From Chloroflexota bacterium (lineage in GTDB: Bacteria; Chloroflexota; UBA6077; FW602-bin22): a DNA stretch of 64,000 bases. A program made the translations under genes and the position numbers. This document shows, piece by piece, positions 18,398-27,594 of this stretch (positions are counted from its first letter, which is position 1; every line of letters begins with the position of its first letter). Under the pieces are notes generated by a model, which saw only the letters and a program-made list of their open reading frames with translations, was not told the origin of the DNA and did not search any database. Where the stretch lies: assembly GCA_004297775.1 (NCBI GenBank), contig SCUE01000022.1, positions 1-64,000 of the forward strand, given 5' to 3'.

Positions 18398-19135
18398 GTG
18401 GGACGACTGACCGGCAAGATCGCGATCGTGACAGGCGCCGGTACAGGTATGGGACGCGCGATCACCCGCGCGCTGGCGGAAGAAGGCGCAACAATCACGA
18501 TCGCGGGACGGCGGCACGCCGCGCTTGACGAGACGATCTCCGCGGCGCGCGACACCGGCGCGGACATCACCGCGATCTCAGCCGACGTGTCGAAGTGGAC
18601 TGAGGTCGAGCGCCTGGTGCAAATGGTCATTGCGCGGTGGGGTCACGTCGATCTGCTGGTGAACAACGCCGGCACGAACACGAAACGTCGCTCCTACACC
18701 GACGCGACGCTGGACGACTGGGATTCGGTCGTGCGGACGAATCTCGATGGCGTCTACTTCTGCACCCGCGCGGTCCTGCCCTCGATGCGCGCGCGGAAGA
18801 GCGGTCAGATTATCAACATCTCGTCGATGGCCGGACGCCAGGCGTCAGTCATGTCCGGCGTCGCCTACAGCGCATCGAAGCACGGGGTCGTCGCGCTTAC
18901 GCAATCGACGAACCTGGAAGAATGGCGGAACGGGATCCGCGCCACCTGCATCGAGCCGGGCGAAGTCGCCACGCCGATTCTGGAACTGCGACCCGACGTG
19001 CCACCGCGCGAGACGTGGAAGGACATGCTGCAGGCCGAGGACATCGGCGAGGCAGTGCGATTCCTCGCTACTCTTCCGGACCGCGTCTTGATCGACGAAA
19101 TGACGATTCGTCCGCGTATTCGGCGAATGGGCTAA
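18398..19135 (+). CDS. Short-chain dehydrogenase/reductase
   Basis: A 245-aa classical SDR. TGAGTGMG near residue 13 binds the nucleotide, NNAG lies near residue 90, INISSMAG carries the catalytic Ser region, and YSASKHG holds the Tyr/Lys pair. The GTG at 18398 is chosen because it starts directly at the GRLTGKIAIVTG strand; the frame is open to 18338 but that part is unlikely to be coding. Substrate is unknown. It is divergently arranged with a Gfo/Idh enzyme and near a zinc alcohol dehydrogenase, which suggests a polyol or sugar oxidation locus. Confidence 0.88.
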   Translation: MGRLTGKIAIVTGAGTGMGRAITRALAEEGATITIAGRRHAALDETISAARDTGADITAISADVSKWTEVERLVQMVIARWGHVDLLVNNAGTNTKRRSYTDATLDDWDSVVRTNLDGVYFCTRAVLPSMRARKSGQIINISSMAGRQASVMSGVAYSASKHGVVALTQSTNLEEWRNGIRATCIEPGEVATPILELRPDVPPRETWKDMLQAEDIGEAVRFLATLPDRVLIDEMTIRPRIRRMG

Positions 19136-19189
19136 AGGAATCCCCTAACGCGGCCGATACTTTGAGAGATAGCCACGCTCGGACGAGGT

Positions 19190-19741
19190 ATGGCCATGCA
19201 AGCCAGTCGAATCGACGGCACTCACTTTGTTCCGGAGGGCCCGGCTCCGCCTCGACCGCCGGAGCGACTCCGGCCGAGTGAAGATGCGCCGGGCGTCCGC
19301 GTGGCCGGCGCTCGCCTCGAACTGACCGCCAGCGTCATCAACGCAACGCTGGTCAATCGGCCGGATGATGCGGCCAGAGCGTCCGATCTCGTGTCGGCGG
19401 CGGACCTCGAGGCACGCGTGCGCGCACATGTTCGCCAGATGTTCGAGAAGGCCGGCATCGCCTATGAGGACATCACGGCCGAAGAGGCGCAGGCAAGCAT
19501 TGCCCCAGGTGGGTACTGGAGTGCCGAGGCGGTCTCCAAGCGGATCGTTGATTTCGTCGCGGCATTCGCGAACGGCGACTCGGAGCGGGCGCAACTACTG
19601 CGCGACGCGGTCGAACAGGGGTTCGGCGAGGCCGAACAGGCATTCGGCGGAAAGCTGCCTGACATCTCCCACGAGACGATGGATCTGGTCCGCGAAGGAC
19701 TCGATCGGCTCTTCCGACCGCGCGTCGACGCCACGGCTTGA
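19190..19741 (+). CDS. Protein of unknown function, DUF5610-like
   Basis: A 183-aa product with a Pro-rich N-terminus and a helical C-terminal region: EAVSKRIVDFVAAFANGDSERAQLLRDAVEQGFGEAEQAFGGKLP followed by ISHETMDLVREGLDRLF. This pattern (alternating a residue-spaced helix, a GFGEA motif and a Leu-Pro turn) resembles the DUF5610 family known mostly from Proteobacteria. The function is unknown. There is no signal peptide. It stands alone between the SDR and a convergent dehydrogenase gene. Confidence 0.68.
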   Translation: MAMQASRIDGTHFVPEGPAPPRPPERLRPSEDAPGVRVAGARLELTASVINATLVNRPDDAARASDLVSAADLEARVRAHVRQMFEKAGIAYEDITAEEAQASIAPGGYWSAEAVSKRIVDFVAAFANGDSERAQLLRDAVEQGFGEAEQAFGGKLPDISHETMDLVREGLDRLFRPRVDATA

Positions 19742-19767
19742 GTCCTCTCGCCTGACCACGGCCGCGA

Positions 19768-20799
19768 CTACCCGGCCGGGGTCAGCAGCACTTTGCAGCC
19801 TTCGCGACGTCGCAACGCCTCGAACCGGCCCTCCCACTCGGTGATCGGCGCGATCGACGAGATGAGTGGCTCAGTCCTGACCTGACCGGTTGCCATGAGG
19901 GAGAGCGATCGCTCCCAGGCGGACGGCACGTGCGCGAACGAACCGACGTACGTCAATTCCTTCATCGGCACGAGGTTGATGTCGACCTCGATCGGGCGTC
20001 CGTAGAGGCCGATCTGCACAACCGTGCCGCCGCGCTGGACGGCCGACAGGCATTGCGCGAGCGAGCGTGCCGCGCCCGCCGCTTCGACACATACTGGCGG
20101 GCCGCTTCCGCCGGTCAAATCGCCGACAAGCTCTCCGAGCGACGCCTCGGCCACGTTGATCGTGTGATCCGCCCCGACCTCTCGCGCCACTGCCAGGCGC
20201 CCATCATCGCCGGAGGCGCCGCACATGATCGTCCGCGCTCCACCGGCGCGCGCGGCTTGAAGGCAGAGCAAGCCGATCGGTCCGGGGCCTGACACCAGCA
20301 CCCAGTCGCCTGGCCGGATCTTCGCCAAGTCGTAGAGCGCGTGGATGCAGCACGAGAGCGGCTCGGTCATCGCGGCAGCGCGCAGATCGACCGATTCGGG
20401 CACTCGATGCAGCCGATGCGCCGGGACTCGCACGAATCGCGCGAATCCCCCGTCGACGTGCGTGCCAATCGATCGACGAGATGGACATAGGTTCGGCCGG
20501 CCAGACAGGCAGTGAACGCACTGACCGCACACGTGGAAGTACGTTTCCGTCGTCACGCGATCGCCAGGAGCGAACCCGGAGACGCCAGAACCGATCTCGG
20601 CGATCGTGCCGGACAGCTCGTGGCCCAGAGTGACCGGCGGCACGCACCGGTACTCGTCGAGGTAGATGTGCAGATCGGTGCCGCAAATACCCGTGTACGC
20701 GACTTCGATGATGACTTCGCCGGCCTCGGCGCGCGGGTCGGCGACATCGCGGACCTCGCAATTCCCGACGCCAGCGGCGGTCTTGACCAGCGCCTTCAT
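19768..20799 (-). CDS. Zinc-dependent alcohol/threonine/sorbitol dehydrogenase-family protein
   Basis: A 343-aa medium-chain dehydrogenase. GICGTDLHIY gives the catalytic-zinc Cys, GHELSGTIAEIGSGVSGFAPGDRV the conserved GHE motif, and CGQCVHCLSGRPNLC the structural-zinc lobe; VSGPGPIGLLCLQAARAGG binds NAD(P). The ATG at 20799 begins exactly at the family start (MKALVKT); upstream residues of the open frame overlap the divergent MMPL promoter region. Overall it resembles threonine or sorbitol dehydrogenases. Only 46 nt separate it from the divergent transporter. Confidence 0.88.
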   Translation of the reverse strand: MKALVKTAAGVGNCEVRDVADPRAEAGEVIIEVAYTGICGTDLHIYLDEYRCVPPVTLGHELSGTIAEIGSGVSGFAPGDRVTTETYFHVCGQCVHCLSGRPNLCPSRRSIGTHVDGGFARFVRVPAHRLHRVPESVDLRAAAMTEPLSCCIHALYDLAKIRPGDWVLVSGPGPIGLLCLQAARAGGARTIMCGASGDDGRLAVAREVGADHTINVAEASLGELVGDLTGGSGPPVCVEAAGAARSLAQCLSAVQRGGTVVQIGLYGRPIEVDINLVPMKELTYVGSFAHVPSAWERSLSLMATGQVRTEPLISSIAPITEWEGRFEALRRREGCKVLLTPAG

Positions 20800-20845
20800 A
20801 TCGTGGTGCCTCCGTACGTGTTCGTGACGATAATCGTTCCGCTTC

Positions 20846-23053
20846 GTGCTCCGCCCGCTCAGCCACATCGCGACCAGATACCCCTGGCGCGTCATCGCGG
20901 CGTGGTTGGCAATCGCGGTCGTTGGGACGCCGTTCGTGGTCGGACTGCCAGCGAAGCTGAAGCCGGGCGGGTTCTCCGATCCCTCCCTCGAAGCCGAACG
21001 CGCGCTTGGGGTCATCGCTCGCGAGATCCGCCCTCCCGGTCAGGTCTTGGTCGCGATCTTCGTCCCGGCCGCGAACGAGGCTCTTGACGACCGCTTCCTC
21101 GGCGCCGTCGCGGCGCAGACGCGGCCGGCGCTGATCGTCGCGGACGTGGATCGCGTCATTTCGCCGATCGAGAACCCGCGCCAGATCGCGCCCGATCGAT
21201 CGCTGGCGGTTGTCACGATCGTGTTGAATGCGAACGCCGCCAGTTCAGCCGAGGTTGTCGCCTCGGTCAAGAGTGCGATCGGCGACCACCCGAGCGTACC
21301 GGTCATCACCGGGGGTCCGGTCGCCTACGCCGACATCGTGCGCGTCAGCGAAGGGGATCTGCGCCGCGCCGAGTTGATCTCCATTCCACTCGCGCTCGTC
21401 GTCCTCGTCGCCGTCTTCGGATCGGCGGTCGCGGCCGGGATGCCCGTCATCGTGGGCGGGCTAACCGTCATGGTGGCGTTGGCAATCCTGAGCGTCATCG
21501 CTGGCCTGACCGACATGTCTGTCTTCGTGCTGAACCTGTCGACGATGCTCGGTCTCGGCCTCGGTACCGACTACTCGCTCTTCGTGACGACGCGCTTCCG
21601 CGAGGAATTGCGCGCTGGCAAGTCAGTCGAGGCGGCAATTTCGGAGACGCTTGACCACGCCGGCAGCGCGGTCTTCTTCTCTGGACTGACGGTGTTCGTC
21701 GGATTGGGAGGCCTGGCGACGTTCGATTTCATGATGCTCCGGTCGCTCGGCATCGCTGGGGTCGTCGTCGTCAGCGTCGCGGTCATGGCCGCGCTGACTC
21801 TATTGCCAGCCAGTCTGGCGTTGCTTGGCCATCGTATCGATCGCTGGTCGCTCTTCCGGTGGAGCGATCGACAGGACGCCGCCTGGGTCCGTCTGGCGAG
21901 CTGGGTGATGGCGCGTCCGATCGGCGTGCTGGTCGTGGTGATCGCAGTTCTCGCTCTGTTGGGATTCCCGTTCCTGCGCGCTCGCTTCTCGCTGCCGGAT
22001 GCGCAAGTACTCCCGAGTTGGGTCGAGTCGCGCCGCGGGTTCGATCTCCTCGAGAAGGCGTTCGGCGTCGGCGATGTCGCGCCAATCCTGGTCGTCGCCC
22101 GGGCCGACGGTCCGATCGTGACGCCGGAGCGGGTCGACGCGTTGATCGATCTGACGCGCTTCATCGCGAGCGATCCGGATGTCGCTCGCGTCGATAGCAT
22201 CGTCGATCTCGATCCACGACTGACTCGCCAGCAGTATCAGTTGCTGCTCGCGAATGGAGGGTCCGACGCCGATCTGTACATGCGGGCAGCGCTCGCAGCC
22301 ACGACCGGCCATCGCGCGACGATCGTCACGGTCATCCCGCGTTGCGCGGGCGCGAGTCGCGAATGCGCCGACTTGGTCCGCCGCCTCCGCACAATGCAGC
22401 CATCGGCCGGAATCGAGCTTCTGGTCGGCGGAGCGCCGGGCGCGATCGTCGACATCGTCGATCGACTCTACGAAGCGTTTCCGCGCGCGATCCTGCTCGT
22501 CGTCGCCACAACCTACTTCGCGTTGCTGATTCTCTTTCGCTCGCTCCTCCTACCGCTAAAGGCGATCGCGATGAACGCGCTATCGCTCCTGGCGAGCTAT
22601 GGCGCCCTCGTCGTCGTCTTTCAGGAGGGATTCGGCAGCGCGATCTTCGGGTTTACGCCGCTTGGTTATGTCGAGGCGACGCTGCCGATCATCTTGTTCT
22701 GCCTGCTGTTCGGTCTGAGCATGGATTACGAGGTATTCTTGCTCTCGCGCGTGCGGGAGGAATGGCGCGCCGGGCAGACGAATGAGCGCGCGGTGGCTCT
22801 CGGAATGGCGCGCAGTGGCCGCGTGATTACGAACGCGGCGTTGATCGTCGTGCTCGTCAGCCTCTCGTTCGTGACGGCCGACATCATCCTCGTCAAGGCG
22901 GTCGGTCTGGGCACTGCCATCGCCGTCTTGCTCGACGCCACGATCGTGCGCGCGCTTCTCGTCCCCGCGACGATGCGACTGCTCGGGTACTGGAACTGGT
23001 GGCTGCCCGGATGGCTCGATCGCGCGATACCACGGTTCGGAGACGGCCCATGA
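20846..23053 (+). CDS. MMPL-family (RND-type) membrane transporter
   Basis: A 735-aa integral membrane protein with the two-fold MMPL layout: TM1 near residues 15-35, an extracytoplasmic domain, a five-helix block (LISIPLALVVLVAVFGSAVAAGMPVIVGG onward, with GLGLGTDYSLFVTTRFREEL), then a second copy with LFGLSMDYEVFLLSRVREEW. The paired DYSLF/DYEVF motifs carry the proton-relay Asp/Tyr of MmpL proteins, which export lipids in Actinobacteria. The start is GTG. Its stop overlaps the lipoprotein gene by ATGA, beginning a four-gene operon. Confidence 0.9.
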   Translation: MLRPLSHIATRYPWRVIAAWLAIAVVGTPFVVGLPAKLKPGGFSDPSLEAERALGVIAREIRPPGQVLVAIFVPAANEALDDRFLGAVAAQTRPALIVADVDRVISPIENPRQIAPDRSLAVVTIVLNANAASSAEVVASVKSAIGDHPSVPVITGGPVAYADIVRVSEGDLRRAELISIPLALVVLVAVFGSAVAAGMPVIVGGLTVMVALAILSVIAGLTDMSVFVLNLSTMLGLGLGTDYSLFVTTRFREELRAGKSVEAAISETLDHAGSAVFFSGLTVFVGLGGLATFDFMMLRSLGIAGVVVVSVAVMAALTLLPASLALLGHRIDRWSLFRWSDRQDAAWVRLASWVMARPIGVLVVVIAVLALLGFPFLRARFSLPDAQVLPSWVESRRGFDLLEKAFGVGDVAPILVVARADGPIVTPERVDALIDLTRFIASDPDVARVDSIVDLDPRLTRQQYQLLLANGGSDADLYMRAALAATTGHRATIVTVIPRCAGASRECADLVRRLRTMQPSAGIELLVGGAPGAIVDIVDRLYEAFPRAILLVVATTYFALLILFRSLLLPLKAIAMNALSLLASYGALVVVFQEGFGSAIFGFTPLGYVEATLPIILFCLLFGLSMDYEVFLLSRVREEWRAGQTNERAVALGMARSGRVITNAALIVVLVSLSFVTADIILVKAVGLGTAIAVLLDATIVRALLVPATMRLLGYWNWWLPGWLDRAIPRFGDGP

Positions 23054-24138
23054 TCCGGATAGCCGGCGCGGTCCTGGCAATCGCATTGGTCGCGGCGCTC
23101 GGATGCACCAACGGTGCGCCTTCGCCTCGCGCCATCGTCGCCGTTCCACGATACGAGGCGCAACCGACCGCGACTCCGGCGCCGATCGCCTTCCCGCGCG
23201 ACGATGGCAGTCACGACGCGCTGACGGAGTGGTGGTACTACACGGGCCACCTGGATTCCGGCGACGACAGCTACGGGTTCGAGTTCGTGATATTCCGGTC
23301 GGCGCGTCGCGGTGCTCCAACCGGATATGCGTCGCATTTCGCGATCACCGATCGTCGCGGGAAGTCGTTCGCCTACGACCAGCGGTTCCGGGTTAGCGTA
23401 TTCGACACTCCGCGCGATCGCCTGGACTTCTCGGTCGGCGATTGGTCGGTCGCTGGCGCCGATGGCGTCGATCGAATTCACGCATCGACGGGGCGATACA
23501 CGCTCGACCTCAACGTCGCAAGCCGCAAGCCGCCGGCCCTGCACGGCGGCAACGGCATCATCTCGTTCGGTGCCGCCGGTGACTCCTACTACTACTCGCG
23601 CACTCGCATGGAAGCGGATGGCACGCTCATCACCGACGGCGCGCTTCAGAACGTTCGCGGCGTCGCCTGGATGGACCATCAGTGGGGCAACTTCGTTTCG
23701 ACGACCGGCGGCTGGGACTGGTTCAGCTTCCACCTCGATGACGGCGCCGACCTGACCGGATCGATCGTGCGCGACGATCGCGGCGCGACCGTCCTCACCT
23801 ACGGCACCTACGTCGATCCAGCGGGACGCGCGGTTCATCTCGGCTCGGACGACTTCATCGTTTCGGCGTTTGCGGAGTGGCGGAGCCTTCGGACCGGCGC
23901 GATCTACCCCGCCGCGTGGCGAATACGCGTGCCGTCGCTCGACGTCGATCTCGAATCGCGGCCGATCGTGAGCGACCAGGAACTGGATACGCGTGCCACG
24001 ACTGGCGTCGTGTACTGGGAAGGCGCGGTCGAAGCGATCGGCCGATCGCGCGGACGTCTCGTCTCGGGCCGCGGATACGTTGAACTGACCGGATATGCGG
24101 ATAGACTGAACCGGAAACCTGAAGGAGCGACGAAGTGA
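23050..24138 (+). CDS. CrtC/AttH-like lipocalin-fold lipoprotein
   Basis: The 362-aa product starts at the ATG overlapping the MMPL stop. A lipoprotein signal ends AALGCTNG, so the protein is exported and lipid-anchored. The mature part contains LTEWWYYTGHL and MDHQWGNF, motifs of the AttH/hydroxyneurosporene-synthase (CrtC) family, which has tandem lipocalin-like barrels acting on hydrophobic ligands. In CrtC the reaction is hydration of carotenoids; in this family many members are uncharacterised. Coupling to an MMPL exporter suggests it handles an exported lipid. Confidence 0.8.
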   Translation: MIRIAGAVLAIALVAALGCTNGAPSPRAIVAVPRYEAQPTATPAPIAFPRDDGSHDALTEWWYYTGHLDSGDDSYGFEFVIFRSARRGAPTGYASHFAITDRRGKSFAYDQRFRVSVFDTPRDRLDFSVGDWSVAGADGVDRIHASTGRYTLDLNVASRKPPALHGGNGIISFGAAGDSYYYSRTRMEADGTLITDGALQNVRGVAWMDHQWGNFVSTTGGWDWFSFHLDDGADLTGSIVRDDRGATVLTYGTYVDPAGRAVHLGSDDFIVSAFAEWRSLRTGAIYPAAWRIRVPSLDVDLESRPIVSDQELDTRATTGVVYWEGAVEAIGRSRGRLVSGRGYVELTGYADRLNRKPEGATK

Positions 24139-25127
24139 GCCACACGTCGAGCCGGCGCGCCCGCAATCGGGGACACGCGACCGAGATGACGAGCATGGAA
24201 CGCGTTCGGTCCACGCTCGCGGGTCAGGACGTCGACCGCGTTCCCTTCTGTGTCTGGCACCATTTCAAGCCGCGCAACGAACCCGGCGCGCTCGCGCGCG
24301 AGACCCTCATGTTCTTCGCCCAATGGGGACTGGACATCTTCAAGGTTATGCCGGACATTCCGTATCCGTACCCAGACAACTCAATTCACGAACCCCACGA
24401 CTGGTACGGACTTCCGAGCACGGCCTCGCACGACGCCACGTTCGGCCGGATGGTTGACGCCGTGTCGCTCGTGCGCGACGCCGTCGACGACGACGCGCCG
24501 GTCTTGATCACGATCTTCTCGCCGTTCACCTACGCCATGAAGTTCGCCGGCAAGGACCGCGTGCTCGAGCACGCCCGCGACAACCCCATCGAGTTGCATC
24601 ACGGGCTTACCGTCATCGCCGAGAATCTGGAGGATTTCGGGACCGCCTGCATCGAAGCCGGCGCGGACGGCGTCTTCCTGGCGGCTCAGGGAGCCGGCGA
24701 CGGACTCCTGACACCAGCGCAGTACGGAGAATTCGCGCGCCCGTACGAACTGGCGGTCCTGCGCGAATGCAGCCACGGGTGGCTGAACACGCTCCACGTG
24801 CACGCGGCGTCGGGACTGGACATCGATCCCTTCCTGAAATACCCGGTCTCGGCGCTCAGTTGGAGCGATCGGCTGACCGGCATCTCGCTGGCAAGCGTAC
24901 GCGCAAAGGCGCCGGAACTCTGCCTGATGGGCGGAGTCAGCGAGCGCGGACCGATCCTGTCCGGGACCGAAAACGAGATTCTGGCCGAAATGCGCGACGC
25001 GCTGGCCCAGACCGGCGGCGGCGAGCGTTTGATTCTGGCTAACGGCTGCTCGATTCCTAACGACATCGATGACGCACGCATTCGGCTGGCGCGGGAGCAG
25101 GTCGACAAGCTCGGCGCGCGCCGATAG
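24135..25127 (+). CDS. Uroporphyrinogen decarboxylase-family protein
   Basis: A 330-aa URO-D fold protein. It has the family N-terminal pattern MERVRSTLAGQDVDRVPFCVWHHF and the barrel strands GADGVFLAAQGAG, HVHAASGLDI and MGGVSERGPILSG. The true HemE signature (PxWxMRQAGRY) is absent, so this is probably not the haem enzyme but a paralogue of unknown substrate, as in corrinoid methyltransferases of the same fold. The GTG start overlaps the preceding stop by 4 nt. A few N-terminal residues before MTSMERV may be non-native. Confidence 0.78.
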   Translation: MSHTSSRRARNRGHATEMTSMERVRSTLAGQDVDRVPFCVWHHFKPRNEPGALARETLMFFAQWGLDIFKVMPDIPYPYPDNSIHEPHDWYGLPSTASHDATFGRMVDAVSLVRDAVDDDAPVLITIFSPFTYAMKFAGKDRVLEHARDNPIELHHGLTVIAENLEDFGTACIEAGADGVFLAAQGAGDGLLTPAQYGEFARPYELAVLRECSHGWLNTLHVHAASGLDIDPFLKYPVSALSWSDRLTGISLASVRAKAPELCLMGGVSERGPILSGTENEILAEMRDALAQTGGGERLILANGCSIPNDIDDARIRLAREQVDKLGARR

Positions 25128-25136
25128 GAGCGATCC

Positions 25137-25811
25137 ATGTCCGAGAGCACGGCACAGCCAGTCGATCGCCTGCTTGCCGAGGCAGACGAAGTCGAAGCCG
25201 GCGCGCGGACCGTGGCCGAGTTCCTCAACGACCTGACCTGGGCGATCGACCAACTGGCGCGCGACCCCGCGATGGCGCGAACGCGGATGGTCGAAATGCT
25301 CCGCGCCACCATCGACGCAGCCGCCTATCGCGACCTCGCCTTTGAACCGCGCCACGCTCGCGCGCTGGCCGAGATCGTCGTGCTGGCTTCGCGCCATGGC
25401 GACAGGCCCGAGGCCCTTCGACGCGCCCAGACGATTCTCGAAACGCAGGGGTTCCGCGTCCGCGGCCGGCCGCTGAACGCGGGTCTTGCCGACACGGCCA
25501 CGCTGGTGGAACGACCGGGTCCAACATCGCAACCCGCGCCGGCGCCGCGGAGTAGCGGCGAATCGATCGCGGCCCGACGCGCGCCCGGGGGCGCCGAGCC
25601 AATCCGCACGCAGTCGATGATGGGCTCGATGCGCGTCCTCGGCATGGGCTGGGCAATCGTTCTCAGCCTCGTCATGGGCATCCTGGGCGGAGTCTGGCTG
25701 GACGGCCAGCTCAGCAGCGCGCCGATCGCGACGCTGGTCGGCCTCGCGTTCGGGCTCTTCATGGCCTGGCAGGTGGCGCGGCAGATGATCGACGAGACGC
25801 GACGCCGCTAG
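25137..25811 (+). CDS. Membrane protein with C-terminal AtpI/AtpZ-like segment
   Basis: A 224-aa protein in three parts: an acidic helical region (residues about 1-115), a Pro/Ala linker, and two closely spaced membrane helices (MGWAIVLSLVMGILGGVWLDGQL and IATLVGLAFGLFMAWQVARQM). The paired helices with GVWLD resemble the small AtpI/AtpZ proteins that accompany ATP synthase operons, but no atp gene is nearby and the soluble N-terminal half is extra. It follows the UroD-like gene by 9 nt, so it likely closes the MMPL operon, and overlaps the convergent oxidoreductase by 4 nt. Confidence 0.7.
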   Translation: MSESTAQPVDRLLAEADEVEAGARTVAEFLNDLTWAIDQLARDPAMARTRMVEMLRATIDAAAYRDLAFEPRHARALAEIVVLASRHGDRPEALRRAQTILETQGFRVRGRPLNAGLADTATLVERPGPTSQPAPAPRSSGESIAARRAPGGAEPIRTQSMMGSMRVLGMGWAIVLSLVMGILGGVWLDGQLSSAPIATLVGLAFGLFMAWQVARQMIDETRRR

Positions 25812-26968
25812 CTGCCCAAACCCCTACGGAGCGCGCGGCGCCGCGATCGATACGTCGTCGTCAGATCCAGGGCACGACCCTCTCGCGCACTTTCATACCC
25901 CTTCAGGATGATCTCCAGGACGTGGCGAGCGTGCTCGGGGCGCAGGAGTAACTCCTCCTCGCCAGCAATGACGCGCGCGAAATGCTCGACCCCCGACGCA
26001 AGCGACCAGTCGACCCCGCCGCGCGGCTCGCGCGGCGGATTCAACCGACCACGGTAGACCTTCTCGGGCGTCAACCAGCCTCGGATACCGTGTTCCGGGT
26101 TGTCGAGGAACACCTCATATGGCGGCTCATCCGGTTCCGCCGCCAGGTTGATGACGCCCTTCGAACCGGCGATCTCGCAGCGCGGACCCTTCGACGAAAA
26201 GACGACGAATGTCGCGTCGATGTGGGCAAAGCACGAGTCACCGAAGTCGAGCATGAGTTGCGTGTTGTCGTCGACGCCGACCTTGATCGTCTTGCCGCGC
26301 GCCTCGCCGGCGCGAACGTCCCGCTCCGGAATCGCAATCCCGGAGAATGCAAACACGCGCTTCGCCGCGCCGAGGAACGCCGTGACATACGTCAACGGGT
26401 AAATCGCGAGATCGACGACCGGTCCGGCGCCCGGCTGGTAGAACCATGTCGGATCGGTTCGGTAGTCCAGTAGCCAGGCCGGACCGGGGTGCGAACCGCG
26501 CGCGCGGACATAGCAGACCTTTCCGATCAGCCCACCACGAATGAGATCCCGCACCTCGCGCATGTCGGGGTGTGTCATCAATGCCGGCGCCACCGCCAGG
26601 ACAAGGCCGGCCGACTGGGCAGCCGCGATGACGCGATCGGCATCCTCGATCGTCGTCGCGATCGTCTTTTCCGAATACACGTGCTTGCCGGCGGCCAGAC
26701 CGCGCGTGATCGCCTCGGCGTGGAACGTCGGCGGCGTCAGATTGACGATCGCGTCGACCGCGTCATCCGCCAGGAGGTCCTCGAACTTGGTGTAGTGACG
26801 CGGAACGCCGTACCGTTGGGCGAGCGACTCGGCTCGACCGGGCACCATGTCGCAGAGCGCCACGAATTCGAGCGTGCCGGTCGCGCTCTGGCGGGCGATG
26901 CCTGGAATGTACGTGTGCTGCGCGACGTCACCCGCGCCGAGAACGCCGATACGGACCTTTCGGCTCAT
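25808..26968 (-). CDS. Gfo/Idh/MocA-family oxidoreductase
   Basis: A 386-aa NAD(P)-dependent oxidoreductase. The N-terminal VRIGVLGAGDVAQHTYIPGIARQ binds the nucleotide and AAGKHVYSEKTIATT carries the EK(P/T) catalytic lysine, unlike the paralogue at 17283 where it is replaced. GAGPVVDLAIYPLTYVTAFLG is the sheet-domain motif. Start ATG at 26968. It ends in a 4-nt overlap with the convergent AtpI-like gene. Substrate unknown; probably a sugar or cyclitol. Confidence 0.88.
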   Translation of the reverse strand: MSRKVRIGVLGAGDVAQHTYIPGIARQSATGTLEFVALCDMVPGRAESLAQRYGVPRHYTKFEDLLADDAVDAIVNLTPPTFHAEAITRGLAAGKHVYSEKTIATTIEDADRVIAAAQSAGLVLAVAPALMTHPDMREVRDLIRGGLIGKVCYVRARGSHPGPAWLLDYRTDPTWFYQPGAGPVVDLAIYPLTYVTAFLGAAKRVFAFSGIAIPERDVRAGEARGKTIKVGVDDNTQLMLDFGDSCFAHIDATFVVFSSKGPRCEIAGSKGVINLAAEPDEPPYEVFLDNPEHGIRGWLTPEKVYRGRLNPPREPRGGVDWSLASGVEHFARVIAGEEELLLRPEHARHVLEIILKGYESAREGRALDLTTTYRSRRRALRRGLGS

Positions 26969-27070
26969 GTCGCCAGGCTACCACGACGAATCAGGTAACG
27001 CGGACACGTTGACGACGCGGCGGCTATGACGCGGGAAGGGCCGGCGATCGCACTGGCGCGCGTGGGGCAC

Positions 27071-27442
27071 CTACGCGCCGATGGTCGTCGCGAACGGCAC
27101 CGCGGGATCCGGCAACGGAACGTTGATCGCCAAATGCGCGGTCGGATCGGTTCCGGCATTCCAGTTGCGGTGCGGGACGCCGGCCGGGAAGACGACCAGC
27201 GTGCCCGGCCCAGCTTGACACTGGACCCCGGCGATCTCGAGGCTCATCAGGCCGCTCAAGACGTAGAAGACCTGATCGACCACGTGGGTGTGCATCCCGG
27301 CCGGCGAACCTTCGCCAGGTGGCGTCTTGATGCAGTTGATGGAGCAGGTCGTCGCGCCGTTCGTGGCATCGAGCAGCGGTTGGCTGACGCGGCCGGGTTT
27401 GGCCGCGAAGGCCGCGAAATCAACTGCGCGCAGGTAGTTCAT
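27071..27442 (-). CDS. Cupin-domain protein
   Basis: A 123-aa single cupin. The metal-binding motif 1 is PAGMHTHVVDQVFYVLSGLMSLEIAG (His, His, Gln/Glu spacing) and motif 2 is AGTLVVFPAGVPHRNWN. Such small cupins bind a metal and may act as isomerases, dioxygenases or ligand sensors. It stands about 100 nt from the oxidoreductase start on the same strand, so it may be upstream in the same transcript. The specific reaction cannot be inferred. Confidence 0.82.
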   Translation of the reverse strand: MNYLRAVDFAAFAAKPGRVSQPLLDATNGATTCSINCIKTPPGEGSPAGMHTHVVDQVFYVLSGLMSLEIAGVQCQAGPGTLVVFPAGVPHRNWNAGTDPTAHLAINVPLPDPAVPFATTIGA

Positions 27443-27594
27443 GGTGCTTCTCCTCGGATCGACCTGGAAGCCGAGCGCTCATTGTGGGGTATCCCGTGAC
27501 CCCATCGTCGAGCGGTCGCGACGCGATTCGCGCGAATGCCGATCGCTCGGCCGACACGGCGCGCGTCGCGACTCGCGGCCCAGGCATCGGGCGG

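Noticed and set aside
24135-25127. UroD-like gene as hemE
   Set aside because: The HemE signature motif is absent and no other haem genes are adjacent, so the haem-pathway name is not justified.
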